From assembly GCA_004143605.1 (NCBI GenBank), contig AWVY01000043.1, positions 1 to 52,253 on the forward strand: a stretch of DNA of 52,253 nucleotides, in the 5' to 3' direction. The notes beneath the pieces were generated by a model. That model had not been told where the DNA came from and did not search any database. It saw only the letters and a list, made by a program, of their open reading frames with translations. Source of the stretch: Desulforamulus aquiferis. GTDB lineage: Bacteria; Bacillota; Desulfotomaculia; Desulfotomaculales; Desulfotomaculaceae. The translations under genes were made by a program, and so were the position numbers. Below, piece by piece: positions 1 through 12,368 of the stretch (its first letter is position 1; the number at the start of each line of letters is the position of its first letter).

Positions 1-35
1 ATGCTTGAGGTAAGACCCAAGAGGAATGCTTGGAT

Positions 36-70
36 CGAACCTCGAATGACGAACATCGAATATCGAATTT
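36..70. repeat. Five-copy heptanucleotide repeat CGAANNN in the 23S-5S spacer
   Basis: CGAA starts at 36, 43, 50, 57 and 64, an exact 7-base period, with three variable bases between copies (cct, tga, cat, tat, ttt). It lies just before the 5S gene. The rest of 1-69 shows no recognisable gene and would be the spacer after a 23S gene outside the window. The function is unknown. Confidence 0.75.
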
Positions 71-184
71 CTGGTGGCGATACCGGAGGGGGTACACCTG
101 TTCCCATCCCGAACACAGCAGTTAAGCCCTCCAGGCCGATGGTACTCGGGGCGCAAGCCCCTGGGAGAGTAGGTCGTCGCCAGA
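70..184 (+). rRNA. rrf: 5S ribosomal RNA
   Basis: This is the 115-base RNA of the large ribosomal subunit. The ends TCTGGTGGCGA (70-80) and TCGTCGCCAGA (174-184) pair to form helix I. Between them sit the typical bacterial 5S segments CCCATCCCGAACACAG (104-119) and the 3' half with GGGAGAGTAGGTC. It is followed by tRNA-Asn and a terminator, so it is the distal part of an rRNA operon whose 16S and 23S genes lie outside the window. The exact ends are inferred from helix I pairing. Confidence 0.92.
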
Positions 185-196
185 GTAATTTTATAA

Positions 197-213
197 CACG
201 GGCTTTGCCCGTG
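197..213 (+). other. Short perfect hairpin between 5S rRNA and tRNA-Asn
   Basis: CACGGGC (197-203) pairs exactly with GCCCGTG (207-213) around a three-base loop. It sits 12 bases after the 5S end and 6 bases before the tRNA. No T-run follows, so it is more likely an RNA-processing hairpin in the rRNA precursor than a terminator. That role is inference. Confidence 0.45.
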
Positions 214-219
214 CACTAA

Positions 220-294
220 TCCTCGATAGCTCAATGGTGGAGCAACCGGCTGTTAACCGGTAGGTTGTAGGTTCGAGTCCTACTCGGGGAGCCA
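220..294 (+). tRNA. tRNA-Asn (GTT)
   Basis: This is a 75-base tRNA with CCA encoded. The acceptor TCCTCGA pairs with TCGGGGA. The anticodon stem ACCGG/CCGGT closes the loop CTGTTAA with anticodon GTT at 252-254. The T-arm contains GTTCGAGTCC. It is cotranscribed with the 5S rRNA and followed at once by a terminator. Confidence 0.96.
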
Positions 295-304
295 ATAAAG
301 AAAG

Positions 305-331
305 CCTCTGCATTTATGCAGAGGTTTTCTT
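305..331 (+). terminator. Rho-independent terminator of the rRNA/tRNA-Asn operon
   Basis: CCTCTGCA (305-312) pairs with TGCAGAGG (317-324) around loop TTTA, followed by TTTTCTT. Confidence 0.85.
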
Positions 332-445
332 ATATTTGTCGGGGCTATTTTAGAGAATAATTAGCCCGAGTTCAAAAAAACTACCTACATAATAATAAAC
401 TTAAGATAAATAAGCAAAGCAACCTAAAATGAGTGTTTATTGGTA

Positions 446-474
446 TTGTATTATTAATAAAGGAGATTTACAAT
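446..474 (+). promoter_or_regulatory. Candidate sigma-A promoter of the dnaK operon
   Basis: TTGTAT (446-451), a 17-base spacer and TACAAT (469-474). The start of transcription would fall near 481, directly before or within the CtsR-like operator at 487-505. The rest of 332-549 is AT-rich with no other feature seen. Confidence 0.5.
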
Positions 475-486
475 AAAGGCATAGTC

Positions 487-505
487 AAGGTCAGGCAAAG
501 TCAAA
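487..505 (+). promoter_or_regulatory. CtsR-like operator upstream of dnaK
   Basis: AAGGTCAGGCAAAGTCAAA is a direct repeat of AAGGTCAG-type units with a 10-base period, the arrangement of the known CtsR heptad repeat (GGTCAAA-N3-GGTCAAA). A close relative of this site lies at 6265-6283 before ctsR. It overlaps the expected transcription start, fitting repression. Binding is inferred. Confidence 0.6.
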
Positions 506-516
506 TATTAATTTAG

Positions 517-2436
<1,920 letters not shown>

Positions 2437-2482
2437 GAGCTGGCATAATTCATGGCCGGGTGATTAAGGTGGTGAAGAATAA

Positions 2483-3344
2483 ATGACATCTGCTTACCGA
2501 GACTACTATCGGGTTTTAGGTTTAGAAAGGACTGCCGGTGAAGGGGAAATCAAAGCAGCCTATCGTAGGTTGGCCCGGAAGCATCACCCGGACCTGCACA
2601 CTGGCAGCCAAAAGGAAGCCGAAGAGGAAAAATTTAAGGAAATCAATGAAGCCTATGAAGTATTGAGTGACCCGGAAAAAAGGGCTAAATATGATAAGTT
2701 GGGAATAAAGGGCAGAATGGGCAGGGTTGGCAAGCACCCGATATGGGAGATATTAGGTATTATAGTGATATCTTTGCAGCGTTTTTGGTGGAAGTACTGG
2801 AGGTCAAAGGGTCAACCTACCTGGCCAGGATATTGAAGGTTTATTACAGTTGACTGTGGAGGAGGCCTATCGGGGAGGAAATAAAACTATTCAGCTTTTA
2901 AACAAGGTTCTTGAAGTTAAGGTACCATCGGGTGTGCAGGACGGAAGCAAAATAAGGCTAAAGGGGCAGGGTGAGGAAGGAAATTATGGTGGTGAACCGG
3001 GAGATTTATATCTAAAAATAAGCATCTTATCCCACCCACATTTTACGATAAAGGGCAAAGATATAGAAAGCAGGGTAAGTATCAGGCCAGAGCAGGCGGT
3101 TCTGGGTGAGATGCTGGAATTGGAAACCTTAGATGGTAAGATAAAAGTTCGGATTCCTCCTATGAGTAAAAATGGGAAGAAGCTAAGGTTGAGAAACAAG
3201 GGATGGCCTGGAAAGAAAGGTGAGCGTGGAGACCATTATATTGAGGTGGTTATTGATATTCCAGATAGCTTAACTGATAACGAAAGAGAATTATATGAGA
3301 AATTAGCTAATCTGAGAAGCTTCGACTCCCGCCAGGCAAGTTAA
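2483..3344 (+). CDS. J-domain cochaperone without zinc finger (CbpA/DnaJ-like), two apparent frameshifts
   Basis: Hsp40 cochaperone that should stimulate the ATPase of the DnaK encoded just upstream. Residues 4-70 form a J-domain ([11 protein letters not shown] at 35-37, then [20 protein letters not shown]). A Gly/Gln/Trp-rich linker follows, then the C-terminal substrate-binding domain ([36 protein letters not shown]). The four CxxCxGxG zinc-finger repeats of classical DnaJ are absent, so it is closer to CbpA-type proteins. One base seems missing near 2700 and one near 2783 (a T-run in the linker). Repaired length is about 287 residues. The gap to dnaK is 46 bases, consistent with one operon. 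Confidence 0.85.
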
Positions 3345-3471
3345 GTAAATATTATTAGAATAAAACATAGATTGCATTACTAGGGAGTTAGTTTGTATAA
3401 AAATAAGTCAAAAAATTATTAGCACAGTAAAAGGAGGTGAATCCCCGGCTTAATTGCTAAGGGGTACAGGT

Positions 3472-6059
3472 ATGGATTTTAATCGCTATACATTAAAGTC
3501 AAGGGAAGCTATTTCCGCGTCACAAATTCTGGCAGCACAGTATCACCACCAGGAAATAAACGGCAAACATTTATTGTCAGCCTACTAAGCCAGGAGGGGG
3601 GGATGGCCCCGCGCTTCCTAGAACATGCCGGTGTTAATGTTGTCCACCTGCAAAGTTTAACCGACGGGCTTTTAAGAAAAGGACCCGCGGTACATGGCTA
3701 TGAAGGTTCCCTAAGACTTGGTACAGGCTGGCAAGGGTATTTTCCGAGGCTGAAAAAGAGGCACGGGAAATGAAGGATCAGTATGTCAGTGTGGAGCATT
3801 TGCTGCTAGCCTGATAATTGAGGGAGAGAATGAAATAAAGGAAGTATTTCGTCAGGTAGGCTTAGGTCGGGAAACCCTCTTAGGTTCACTAAAGGCAATA
3901 AGGGGTAACCAACAGATAACCAGTGAGAATCCCGAGGAGACCTTCGAAGCCATGGAGAAATATGGTCGTGATTTGACAATACTAGCCCGGGAGGCAAATT
4001 AGATCCTGTTATCGGGAGAGATGATGAGATACGCAGGACCATAGAAATTCTCTCCCGTCGCACCAAGAACAACCCGGTTCTAATAGGCGAGCCAGGAGTG
4101 GGGAAAACAGCCATAGTTGAGGGCTTAGCGAGGCGAATCATTGATGGGGATGTGCCGGAGGGCTTAAAAAACAAGCTTGTAATTGCCCTGGATATGGGAG
4201 CCTAATTGCAGGAGCCAAATACCGTGGGGAATTTGAAGAACGTTTGAAGGCTGTACTCAAAGAAGTACAGCAATCGGAAGGAAGAATTATTCTCTTTATT
4301 GATGAACTGCATACTGTTGTAGGTGCCGGGGCAGCGGAAGGTGCCATGGATGCGGGCAACCTTTTAAAGCCAATGCTGGCTAGGGGTGAGTTAAGGGCCA
4401 TCGGTGCTACCACCCTGGATGAATACCGCAAGCATGTGGAAAAGGATGCTGCCCTGGAACGTCGGTTTCAGCCTGTATTGGTAAATCCACCATCATAGAA
4501 GATACCATTTCAATATTGAGGGGTCTCAAGGAACGCTATGAAGTGCATCATGGGGTGCGTATTCAGGATAGTGCTCTGGTTGCTGCCGCCACTTTGTCCG
4601 ACAGGTATATAGCAGATAGATTTTTGCCCGATAAAGCCATCGACCTTATGGACGAAGCTGCTGCCAGATTGCGCACTGAAATTGACAGTATGCCCACAGC
4701 TTTAGATGAAATAACCCGCCGGGTAATGCGTTTGGAGATTGAAGAGGCAGCATTAAAGAAAGAAAAGGATCAGATATCCCAGGAGAGATTAGAAAAACTA
4801 CAGCGGCAGCTGCAGAGCTTAAAACGGAAAAGGATCTGATGGCTACCCAATGGCAGGTGGAAAAACAAGCAATTTCACGAGTTCGGCAGCTGAAAAAGGA
4901 TATCGAAGATACTAAAATGGAGATAGAAAGGGCCGAACGGGATTATGATCTTAACCGGATGGCTGAACTGACTTACGGCAAGCTCCCGGAGCTAGAGCGA
5001 AGACTTAAGTCTGAGGAGGAATTGTTGTCAGGGAAACAAAAGAATAACATGCTGTTAAAGGAAGAGGTTGAAGAAGAGGACATTGCCAGAGTTGTAAGCC
5101 GATGGACCGGTGTTCCTTTAAATAAACTCCTGGAAGGAGAAAAGGAAAAGCTTATCCATCTGGACGATATATTACATCATAGGGTAATAGGGCAGGATCA
5201 GGCCGTGCAAGCAGTTGCCGATGCTGTCCTCCGTGCCAGGGCAGGCATAAAAGACCCTAACCGCCCCATCGGAAGTTTTATTTTCTTGGGGCCAACGGGT
5301 GTGGGTAAAACCGAGCTGGCCAGGGCATTGGCACAGGCCTTATTTGATGATGAAAGAAACATGATCCGAATTGATATGTCCGAGTATATGGAAAAGCACA
5401 CCGTTGCCCGGCTAATCGGTGCCCCTCCCGTATGTAGGCTATGATGAGGGAGGTCAGCTAACGGAAGCAGTACGCCGCAGACCATATTCAGTAATACTAT
5501 TTGATGAGATTGAGAAGGCCCATAGGGATGTGTTTAACATAATGCTGCAGATCCTTGATGACGGACGACTGACTGATAGTCAGGGACGCACAGTTAATTT
5601 TAAAAATTGTGTAATCATTATGACCTCCAACATTGGCAGTCACGAAATATTAGATTTCCAACGCCAGGGTGGCGGAAAATATGAACAAATCAAAGCAATA
5701 ATTATGTCCCTGCTGCAGCGACAATTCCGCCCGGAATTTCTCAATCGGGTTGACGAAACGGTGGTCTTCCATGCCCTGGAGCTCAAGCACATGAAGGAAA
5801 TCACAGCGCTGTTATTAGAGCGCCTAGCCAAGCGACTAAAGGAAAACACCAGAATCGAGTTAAGTTGGAACGAGGATGCCCTAATATATCTGGCTGATAA
5901 GGCTATGAGCCAAGCTTTGGTGCCAGACCCCTAAAACGGTTAATTCAACAAGAAGTTGAGACACCATTAAGCAGAATGATTGTTAAAGGGGAAGTTAAGG
6001 AGAGAACAACTGTAATTGTTGGGGCGTCACAAGGCCAAATTGACTTAGCAATAAGATAG
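3472..6059 (+). CDS. clpB: Disaggregase ClpB, about ten missing bases
   Basis: Hexameric AAA+ disaggregase working with DnaK/DnaJ. In order: Clp N domain ([11 protein letters not shown]...), NBD1 with Walker A GEPGVGKT and Walker B IILFIDE, a long coiled-coil middle domain (about 4690-5060) that separates ClpB from ClpA/ClpC, NBD2 with GPTGVGKT and [10 protein letters not shown], and a C-terminal D2 small domain ending QIDLAIR. Bases appear lost near 3582, 3728, 3811, 3999, 4197, 4486, 4828, 5430 (two, in GAPPGYVG) and 5903. Repaired length is about 865 residues, as in the family. The strong AAGGAGGTGA at 3431-3440 lies about 30 bases before ATG 3472; an in-frame TTG at 3454 is an alternative start. 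Last gene of the presumed dnaK operon. Confidence 0.93.
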
Positions 6060-6230
6060 TCTAGGATTCGCGATGGATTTATAAAATCCAATTAGAGATA
6101 GTTTTACTACAATCCTAAATATTGAAGTAAGAAATCCCAAGATTTAAGCATAATAATTCAGATAGCTCAAAGTTTGATAAGCTAAATTAGGAAATTGAAT
6201 AATTTTAGCTTATTAAGCTTATTTTTTTGG

Positions 6231-6258
6231 TTTAACATTTTTTCTTTAGTGATATAAT
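6231..6258 (+). promoter_or_regulatory. Candidate sigma-A promoter of the ctsR operon
   Basis: TATAAT at 6253-6258 with a weak TTTAAC at 6231-6236 (16-base spacer). The start would fall at the CtsR-like site just downstream. The region 6060-6230 otherwise shows only a small inverted repeat, TGGATTT-ATAA-AATCCA (about 6075-6091), and AT-rich sequence. Confidence 0.5.
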
Positions 6259-6264
6259 AATGTT

Positions 6265-6283
6265 AAGGTTAGGCAAGGTCAGT
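6265..6283 (+). promoter_or_regulatory. CtsR-like autoregulatory operator
   Basis: AAGGTTAG-GC-AAGGTCAG-T: two 8-mers with a 10-base period, 6 bases after the -10 element and 42 bases before ctsR. It matches the dnaK-proximal site at 487-505 in most positions. CtsR is known to repress its own operon, so negative autoregulation is expected. Confidence 0.6.
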
Positions 6284-6325
6284 AATTTGCCTTATTCAGA
6301 ATTTGTGTGAGGTGGTTTTAACGAG

Positions 6326-6788
6326 ATGCCAAATATTTCGGAGCTTATAGAACAACATATCAAGGCGTTACTAAAAAGCAGTCCTAATGATTATATAGAA
6401 TTGCAAAGAAACGAATTGGCCGCTCAGTTTAAATGTGTACCATCCCAAATTAATTACGTTTTATCCACCAGATTTACAAGCGAGAACGGATTTCTGGTGG
6501 AGAGTCGCCGGGGTGGCGGTGGATTCATTAGGATCGTAAAGGTACCGCTGGATCGCCATGATGATCCCGCCGTAAAAATTTATAGGTTGGTGGGAGAAGA
6601 AATTACCCAGTCCCAGGCTGAAAAGATTATCAAGCGACTGGCTGAAGAGCAGTTTATTACAACCAGGGAGGCTCGTATTTTGGAGCAGTTATGGATAGAA
6701 ACACCCTTCGCATAGAGTTGCCCTGGCGGGATAATTTACGAGCCACTTACTTAGGGCAATGCTGGCGGCGGTGTTTAGGGAAGGTTAA
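6326..6788 (+). CDS. ctsR: Transcriptional repressor CtsR, two apparent frameshifts
   Basis: Repressor of class III heat-shock genes. The N-terminal winged helix-turn-helix is intact: ISELIEQHIKALL, INYVLSTRFT, and the glycine-rich wing VESRRGGGGFIRI (residues about 60-72) that contacts the direct-repeat operator. The C-terminal four-helix part, the region recognised by the McsB arginine kinase in other Bacillota, reads through only if one base is restored near 6692 and one in the T-run near 6749. It then ends LRAMLAAVFREG at 6788. Repaired length is about 154 residues, normal. GTGAGGTGG lies 10 bases before the ATG. First gene of ctsR-mcsA-mcsB-clpC. Confidence 0.93.
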
Positions 6789-6807
6789 GGGATAGGGAGG
6801 TTAAAAT

Positions 6808-7320
6808 ATGCTTTGTGATCGCTGTCAAAAGAATACGGCACAGGTTCATTTAACACAGATAATAAACAACACGGCCCATCAAATGAATCTATGCCCCTCA
6901 TGTGCGGCAGAACTCCAGGCTGAAAGCTTTGGATTTGTTCCGCAGTTAAACCTACATGATTTCCTGGCAGGGCTGATTAACCATCACTTCGCCGGGGCAA
7001 ATCTTAAACATAATACAAAGCCCCAGATACACTGTGAAAAATGTGGAGTTTCAGATTCTCAGGTTGCCAAAAGCGGTCTCTTTGGCTGCAGTGATTGTTA
7101 CCAGAGATTTGGGGAAAGGGTTCAACCTTTACTCAAGAAGATTCATGGCAGCAACAGCCATACCGGGAAAGTTCCTAAAAGAACAGGTGGGAAGGCATTA
7201 ATTTCTAAGGAGATTAGGCTGCTTAAAAATGAACTTAAAGAGGTTATTCAACTGGAGGAGTTTGAAAGGGCCGCGGCCATTAGGGATAAGATTAAGGAAT
7301 TAGAAAAACAGCTTGGATAG
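6808..7320 (+). CDS. mcsA: McsA, zinc-finger activator of arginine kinase McsB
   Basis: Intact, 170 residues. Two zinc-binding modules are visible: CDRC...CPSC (residues 3-31) and CEKC...CSDC (about 73-95). A C-terminal UvrB/UvrC-type motif covers LKNELKEVIQLEEFERAAAIRDKIKELE (about 136-164), a coiled-coil hairpin also found in UvrB and ClpC. In Bacillus McsA activates McsB and tunes CtsR. GGGAGG precedes ATG 6808, and the gap to mcsB is 12 bases. Confidence 0.95.
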   Translation: MLCDRCQKNTAQVHLTQIINNTAHQMNLCPSCAAELQAESFGFVPQLNLHDFLAGLINHHFAGANLKHNTKPQIHCEKCGVSDSQVAKSGLFGCSDCYQRFGERVQPLLKKIHGSNSHTGKVPKRTGGKALISKEIRLLKNELKEVIQLEEFERAAAIRDKIKELEKQLG

Positions 7321-7332
7321 GAGGTGTGGGAT

Positions 7333-8399
7333 ATGTCAATAAAGGATACAGTAAGCAGCGCTTTTAGTAAGTGGATGGAGGCTTCGGGACCGGATTGTGA
7401 TGTAGTAATCAGCAGCAGAGTGAGACTAGCGAGAAATATAGCAGAATTTGCCTTTCCCCACCTCCTTGGACATGAAGAGGCTGATAAGGTTGTTTATGCA
7501 GTTCAATCGGTGGTTTCTAGCCAGGGCTTTAAAGAACAGGGAGATATGGAATTATCAAGAATGACCGAATTATCCCCCACCGAGAGACAAATACTAATGG
7601 AGAAGCATTTAATCAGCCCGGATCTACTTAAAAATCCGGAGAAGAAGGCTGTGGTGCTTAGGATGATGAAGTGGTCAGTATTATGGTGAATGAAGAGGAT
7701 CACCTAAGGATTCAATGTTTATTGCCAGGGTTACAGCTTAAGGAATGTTGGGATCTAGCTAATACGGTGGATGATGGCCTGGAAGTGGGTTTGAATTTTG
7801 CCTTTTCCGAGGAGAAAGGCTATCTAACCTCCTGCCCAACAAATGTTGGTACTGGCTCAGGGCTTCTGTAATGATGCACCTACCAGCCTGGTAACAACCG
7901 GTCAAATCAATGCCATATTGACCACCCTATCAAAGCTTGGGCTAACGGTTCGAGGCCTATACGGGGAAGGGACTCAAGCCACAGGAAACCTATTTCAGGT
8001 TTCCAACCAGGTAACCCTTGGCCTTACTGAAGATGAAATTATTGACAACTTAGTTATGGTGACTATGCAACTGGTGACCCAGGAGAGGGCGGCCAGGAGA
8101 ACCCTGTATAAAGAGCAGAAAAATCATATAGAAGATAGGGTTTGGCGGGCCTATGGCCTATTAAATTATGCTCGAATTATGTCTTCGACTGATGCTATGG
8201 CACTATTATCTGACCTTAGATTAGGTGTAGACTTGGAGATTATTCCTGGAGTTCCCGCCGGCAGATTACCGAATTAATGATTCTAACCAGACCGGCATTT
8301 TTAAATAAATTGAAGGGTGCAGAATTGAACCAATATCAAAGGGATGTATACAGGGCAGAAATGATTCGGAAAAGGTTAAATTCACTCTTTAAAGCATAG
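7333..8399 (+). CDS. mcsB: Protein-arginine kinase McsB, four missing bases
   Basis: Phosphagen-kinase-fold enzyme that phosphorylates arginines, marking proteins for ClpC-ClpP. Seen: [19 protein letters not shown], the ATP-binding start; [11 protein letters not shown], the NEED catalytic loop; [18 protein letters not shown]; and a C-terminal helical end [10 protein letters not shown]. Start at 7333 because AGGAGGTG (7319-7326) fits it and not the ATG at 7324. Bases are missing near 7665, 7855, 7887 and 8262. Repaired length is about 356 residues, as in the family. It lies between mcsA and clpC, 11 bases before clpC. Confidence 0.93.
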
Positions 8400-8410
8400 G
8401 AGGAAGAAAT

Positions 8411-10841
8411 ATGTTTCAAAGGTTTACTGAGAGAGCACAAAAGGTATTGGTGCTGGCCCAAGAAGAGGCCCGTCGCCTTAAATACCCTTTTATTGGCACG
8501 GAACATATTTTATTGGGCTTAATAAAAGAAGGAGATGGAGTGGCCGCAAAGGTTCTTGAGCAGCTAGGAGTCAGTACAGATAAGGTTGTGGATGCGGTGG
8601 AACAAATGGTGGAGATGGGAGAACAGCCAGTTACTGCTGATATTCCCCCTACCCCCCGAGCTAAAAAGGTTCTAGAGTTATCGGTGGAAGAATCCCGTAG
8701 ACTAGGGCATAATTACGTTGGAACAGAGCATCTGCTCCTAGGACTAATTAAGGAGGGAGAGGGTGTTGCTGCCAGGTGCTAACGACCCTGGGGGCAGATC
8801 ATGAGCGGGTTAGACAGCAGGTCATCAATATGATGGGTAATAACCCCAAGGTGGCCAGGGACATGGCTGCTCCGGGGGAGGGTGCAAGACCGCAAGTCTT
8901 GACCAATTTAGCCGGGATTTAACAAATCTAGCTAAAGAAGATAAACTTGATCCCATTGTTGGCAGGTCAGCAGAGATTGAAAGGGTTATCCAGGTTCTTT
9001 CCCGGCGAACAAAAAACAACCCTGTTCTTATTGGTGAACCTGGAGTAGGTAAAACTGCCATTGCCGAGGGTCTGGCCCAAAGAATCATTAGTGGCAACGT
9101 GCCGGAAATTTTACTAAACAAAAGGGTTGTCACCCTGGATTTGGCGGGAATGGTGGCTGGAACTAAGTACCGGGGAGAATTTGAAGATCGTCTAAAGAAG
9201 GTCATGGATGAGATTCGTCAAGCCGGCAATATAATTATGTTTATTGATGAGCTACACACCTTAATTGGGCTGGTGCTGCCGAAGGGGCCATTGATGCGGC
9301 CAACATTTTAAAGCCAGCCCTGGCCAGAGGTGAGATACAGACCATTGGAGCAACCACCTTGGATGAATATCGCAAGTACATTGAAAAGGACCCTGCCTTG
9401 AGCGGAGGTTTCAACCAATTCAGGTGGATGAACCTACAGTAGAGGATACAATTGCTATTCTTAAAGGCATCAGGGATAAATATGAGGCACATCACAGGGT
9501 TAGCATTACCGATGAAGCTATAGAATCGGCAGCAAAGCTATCCGACCGTTATATTACTGATCGGTTTCTTCCAGATAAAGCCATTGACTTAATTGATGAA
9601 GCAGCCTCCCGGGTGCGTATTAAAGCCCATACCGCTCCCCCGGATCTAAAGGATAGGGAGATGCTTTTGGAGCAGATTAAACAGGAGAAGGAGGCTGCTA
9701 TCAATAACCAAGAGTTTGAAAAGGCGGCAGAGCTTAGGGACCGTGAGCAGCAAATTATTGTAGAATTAAATGATGCCAGGGAAGCCTGGAATCATACCAA
9801 GGGCGGGGACGGATTAGAGGTTACGGAAGATGACATTGCCCATATTGTAGCCAGCTGGACAGGAATCCCGGTCAAAAAGCTGGCCCAGGAGGAAACAGAA
9901 AAACTCCTCAACCTGGAGGAAGTCCTTCATAGGAGGGTGGTGGGACAGGACGATGCTGTAAAGTCTGTATCCCGGGCTGTACGAAGAGCCAGGCTGGACT
10001 TAAAGATCCGAAACGTCCTGTGGGATCATTTATCTTCCTGGGGCCAACTGGAGTAGGTAAAACTGAGCTTGCCAGGGCACTGGCAGAGTCCCTTTTTGGG
10101 GCTGAGGATGCTTTAGTTAGAATTGATATGTCCGAATATATGGAAAAGCATGCGGTTTCCCGTTTAGTAGGCGCGCTCCTGGCTATGTTGGATATGATGA
10201 AGGTGGGCAGCTGACAGAGGCGGTAAGGCGTAAACCCTACTCGGTGGTTTTGTTGGATGAGATTGAAAAGGCTCATCCCGATGTATTTAATATTTTGCTG
10301 CAGGTGCTAGAAGATGGACGCCTGACGGATTCCAAGGGACGGGTAGTAGACTTTAGAAATACTGTAATTATTATGACATCAAACGTAGGGCTATCTACCA
10401 TCAAGGCAGTGGGTAAGGTAGGCTTTACGCCAGGTGCAGATAACCAGGGAGAAGAATACGAAAAATGAAGGAGAGGGTGGAGGAGGCCCTAAAGAGGACC
10501 TTCCGGCCCGAATTCCTAAACCGTATTGATGAAAGTATTGTGTTCCACTCCCTAAGTCGTGAACACATTAAAGAAATTGTGGGTCTGATGCTAAAAGAAG
10601 TAGCTAAACGATTAGAAGAACATGAAGTATTTGTTGAATTTTCCGAGGCCACCAAAGAAAAACTTGCAGAAGTGGGCTTCAGCGAAGAATATGGAGCAAG
10701 ACCCCTGCGTAGAGAGATTCAGCGGCGTATTGAAGATCGTATGTCGGAAGAGCTTATTAAAGGGACCTTAATAAGGGTGATCAAGTGCTCATAGATGTGC
10801 AGGAGGGGGAGCTTATAGTAAAAGCGGCAGTTAACGCATAA
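8411..10841 (+). CDS. clpC: Clp protease ATPase ClpC, eight missing bases
   Basis: AAA+ unfoldase that feeds ClpP, and probable receptor for arginine-phosphorylated proteins. Order: double Clp N repeat ([16 protein letters not shown], then [31 protein letters not shown]), NBD1 with GEPGVGKT, a short middle domain with a UvrB/C-like stretch ([18 protein letters not shown]), NBD2 with GPTGVGKT and MTSNVG, and D2-small ending [15 protein letters not shown]. The short middle domain separates it from ClpB. Bases appear lost near 8776, 8907, 9267, 9402, 9991, 10174, 10464 and 10770. Repaired length is about 812 residues, typical of ClpC. Confidence 0.94.
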
Positions 10842-10870
10842 TTAATGTGCGATAAGTCGTTTTTTAGGAG

Positions 10871-10898
10871 TAGTTGGCGATCCTTGGATTGCCAACTA
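10871..10898 (+). terminator. Possible terminator after clpC
   Basis: TAGTTGGC (10871-10878) pairs with GCCAACTA (10891-10898) and is followed by only a short TTTG. It lies 30 bases after the clpC stop and 111 before radA. The weak T-tract lowers confidence. Confidence 0.45.
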
Positions 10899-11009
10899 TT
10901 TGACTTTACAGGGTATTTGACATTTTGTGGAACTAGGTGCAGGAATTTAAATATTAAGCAGCGAATGACAAATTAGTTTAGAAGTTATTTTGATGTTGGA
11001 GGTCATGGA

Positions 11010-12358
11010 GTGCGAAATAAAACCACTTATTCCTGCCAGAGCTGCGGACATCAAAGTGCCAGGTGGATGGGACGTTGTCCGGGGTGTGGGGAATGGAACA
11101 GCCTGACAGAGGAGAAGGTGGCCGATATAAAAGAGGTTCGCGGGATATCAGGCTCTTCACCAGTTGCTGTTACTGAGGTTATTGCAGCGGAAGAGGATAG
11201 GTATTCAACGGGAATCAAAGAATTAGACAGGGTTCTCGGTGGAGGCCTGGTACCGGGCTCCATGGTGCTTGTGGGCGGAGATCCTGGCATCGGTAAATCT
11301 ACCCTCTTGCTGCAAGGAGCCGCTGCCATTGCTGCAAGTGCTGGTAAAATATTATATGTTTCCGGGGAAGAATCCACAAGGCAATTAAAAATGAGGGCAG
11401 AGAGGATTGGGGCTGTCCATCAGGATTTGCTGCTTTTGTCGGAAACTGATATGTCAGTTATTGAAAGGTATATTAAGGAACTAATGCCGGTGGCTGTTAT
11501 ATTAGATTCAATCCAGACAGTATTTCAGCCGGACTTATCCTCAGCACCCGGCAGCGTATCACAAGTGCGTGAGTCTACGGGGATACTTATGAGAATAGCC
11601 AAGGGTACTGGTATATCTATATTTGTGGTGGGTCACGTAACTAAAGAGGGAACTTTGGCGGGACCAGGGTATTAGAACATATGGTGGATACTGTACTTTA
11701 TTTTGAGGGGGATCGACACCAATCCTTCCGGGTATTACGGACGGTAAAGAACCGTTTTGGCTCTACCAATGAACTGGGGATTTTTGAAATGAGAGGAAGG
11801 GGACTGGTAGAGGTTACAAATCCCTCAGCCTTGTTTATGAACCGAAGGCCACAGGGGGTAGCTGGTTCTTCAATAGTTCCCAGCCTAGAGGGAACACGCC
11901 CCCTTTTGGTTGAAATCCAGGCGTTGGTTTGTCCCAGTGGTTATGGAACTCCTAGAAGAATGACTTCGGGAGTCGATCATAATAGGGTGGCTTTAATTAT
12001 GGCTGTTCTAGAACGCAGGGTAGGCCTAAGAATATCACCTTATGATGCCTATGTTAGTGCGGTGGGAGGAGTAAAGCTAGATGAACCGGCGGCGGATTTG
12101 GCAATTGCCCTGGCCATTACCTCTAGCTTTAGGGACAAACCCATCCAAGAAGGTATGGTTTTGGTTGGGGAAGTTGGGCTTACAGGAGAAGTCAGACCCG
12201 TTTCAGGTATGGATAAAAGACTTAATGAGGCGGCAAAACTTGGCTTTAGACTATGTATTGGCCCCCCGAGAGAGCAACAAGATGAATCATTGGGTATAAT
12301 AGAATATATATGTGTTAATTCATTACAAGAGGCAGTAGATGCAGCAGTAGAGCGGTAA
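11010..12358 (+). CDS. radA: DNA repair protein RadA (Sms), one apparent frameshift
   Basis: RecA-like ATPase helping recombination intermediates, DNA repair and transformation. An N-terminal zinc finger CQSC...CPGC (residues about 9-29), a RecA core with Walker [11 protein letters not shown], the RadA signature KNRFGSTNE (after 11745), and a Lon-protease-like C-terminal domain ([28 protein letters not shown]). GTG start at 11010 with GGAGGT 6 bases upstream. One C is missing near 11669 (gggacc for gggaccc, in [14 protein letters not shown]). Repaired length is about 449 residues. The next gene, disA, starts 11 bases downstream; radA-disA pairing is usual in Bacillota. Confidence 0.95.
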
Positions 12359-12368
12359 GGGGTGCAAT

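Noticed and set aside
1-219. Open reading frame over the 5S region
   Set aside because: The 5S rRNA fold accounts for the sequence; no protein-like features.
10917-10951. TTGACA at 10917 as radA promoter
   Set aside because: The nearest -10-like sequence (TTTAAA at 10946) is 23 bases away, too far for sigma-A.
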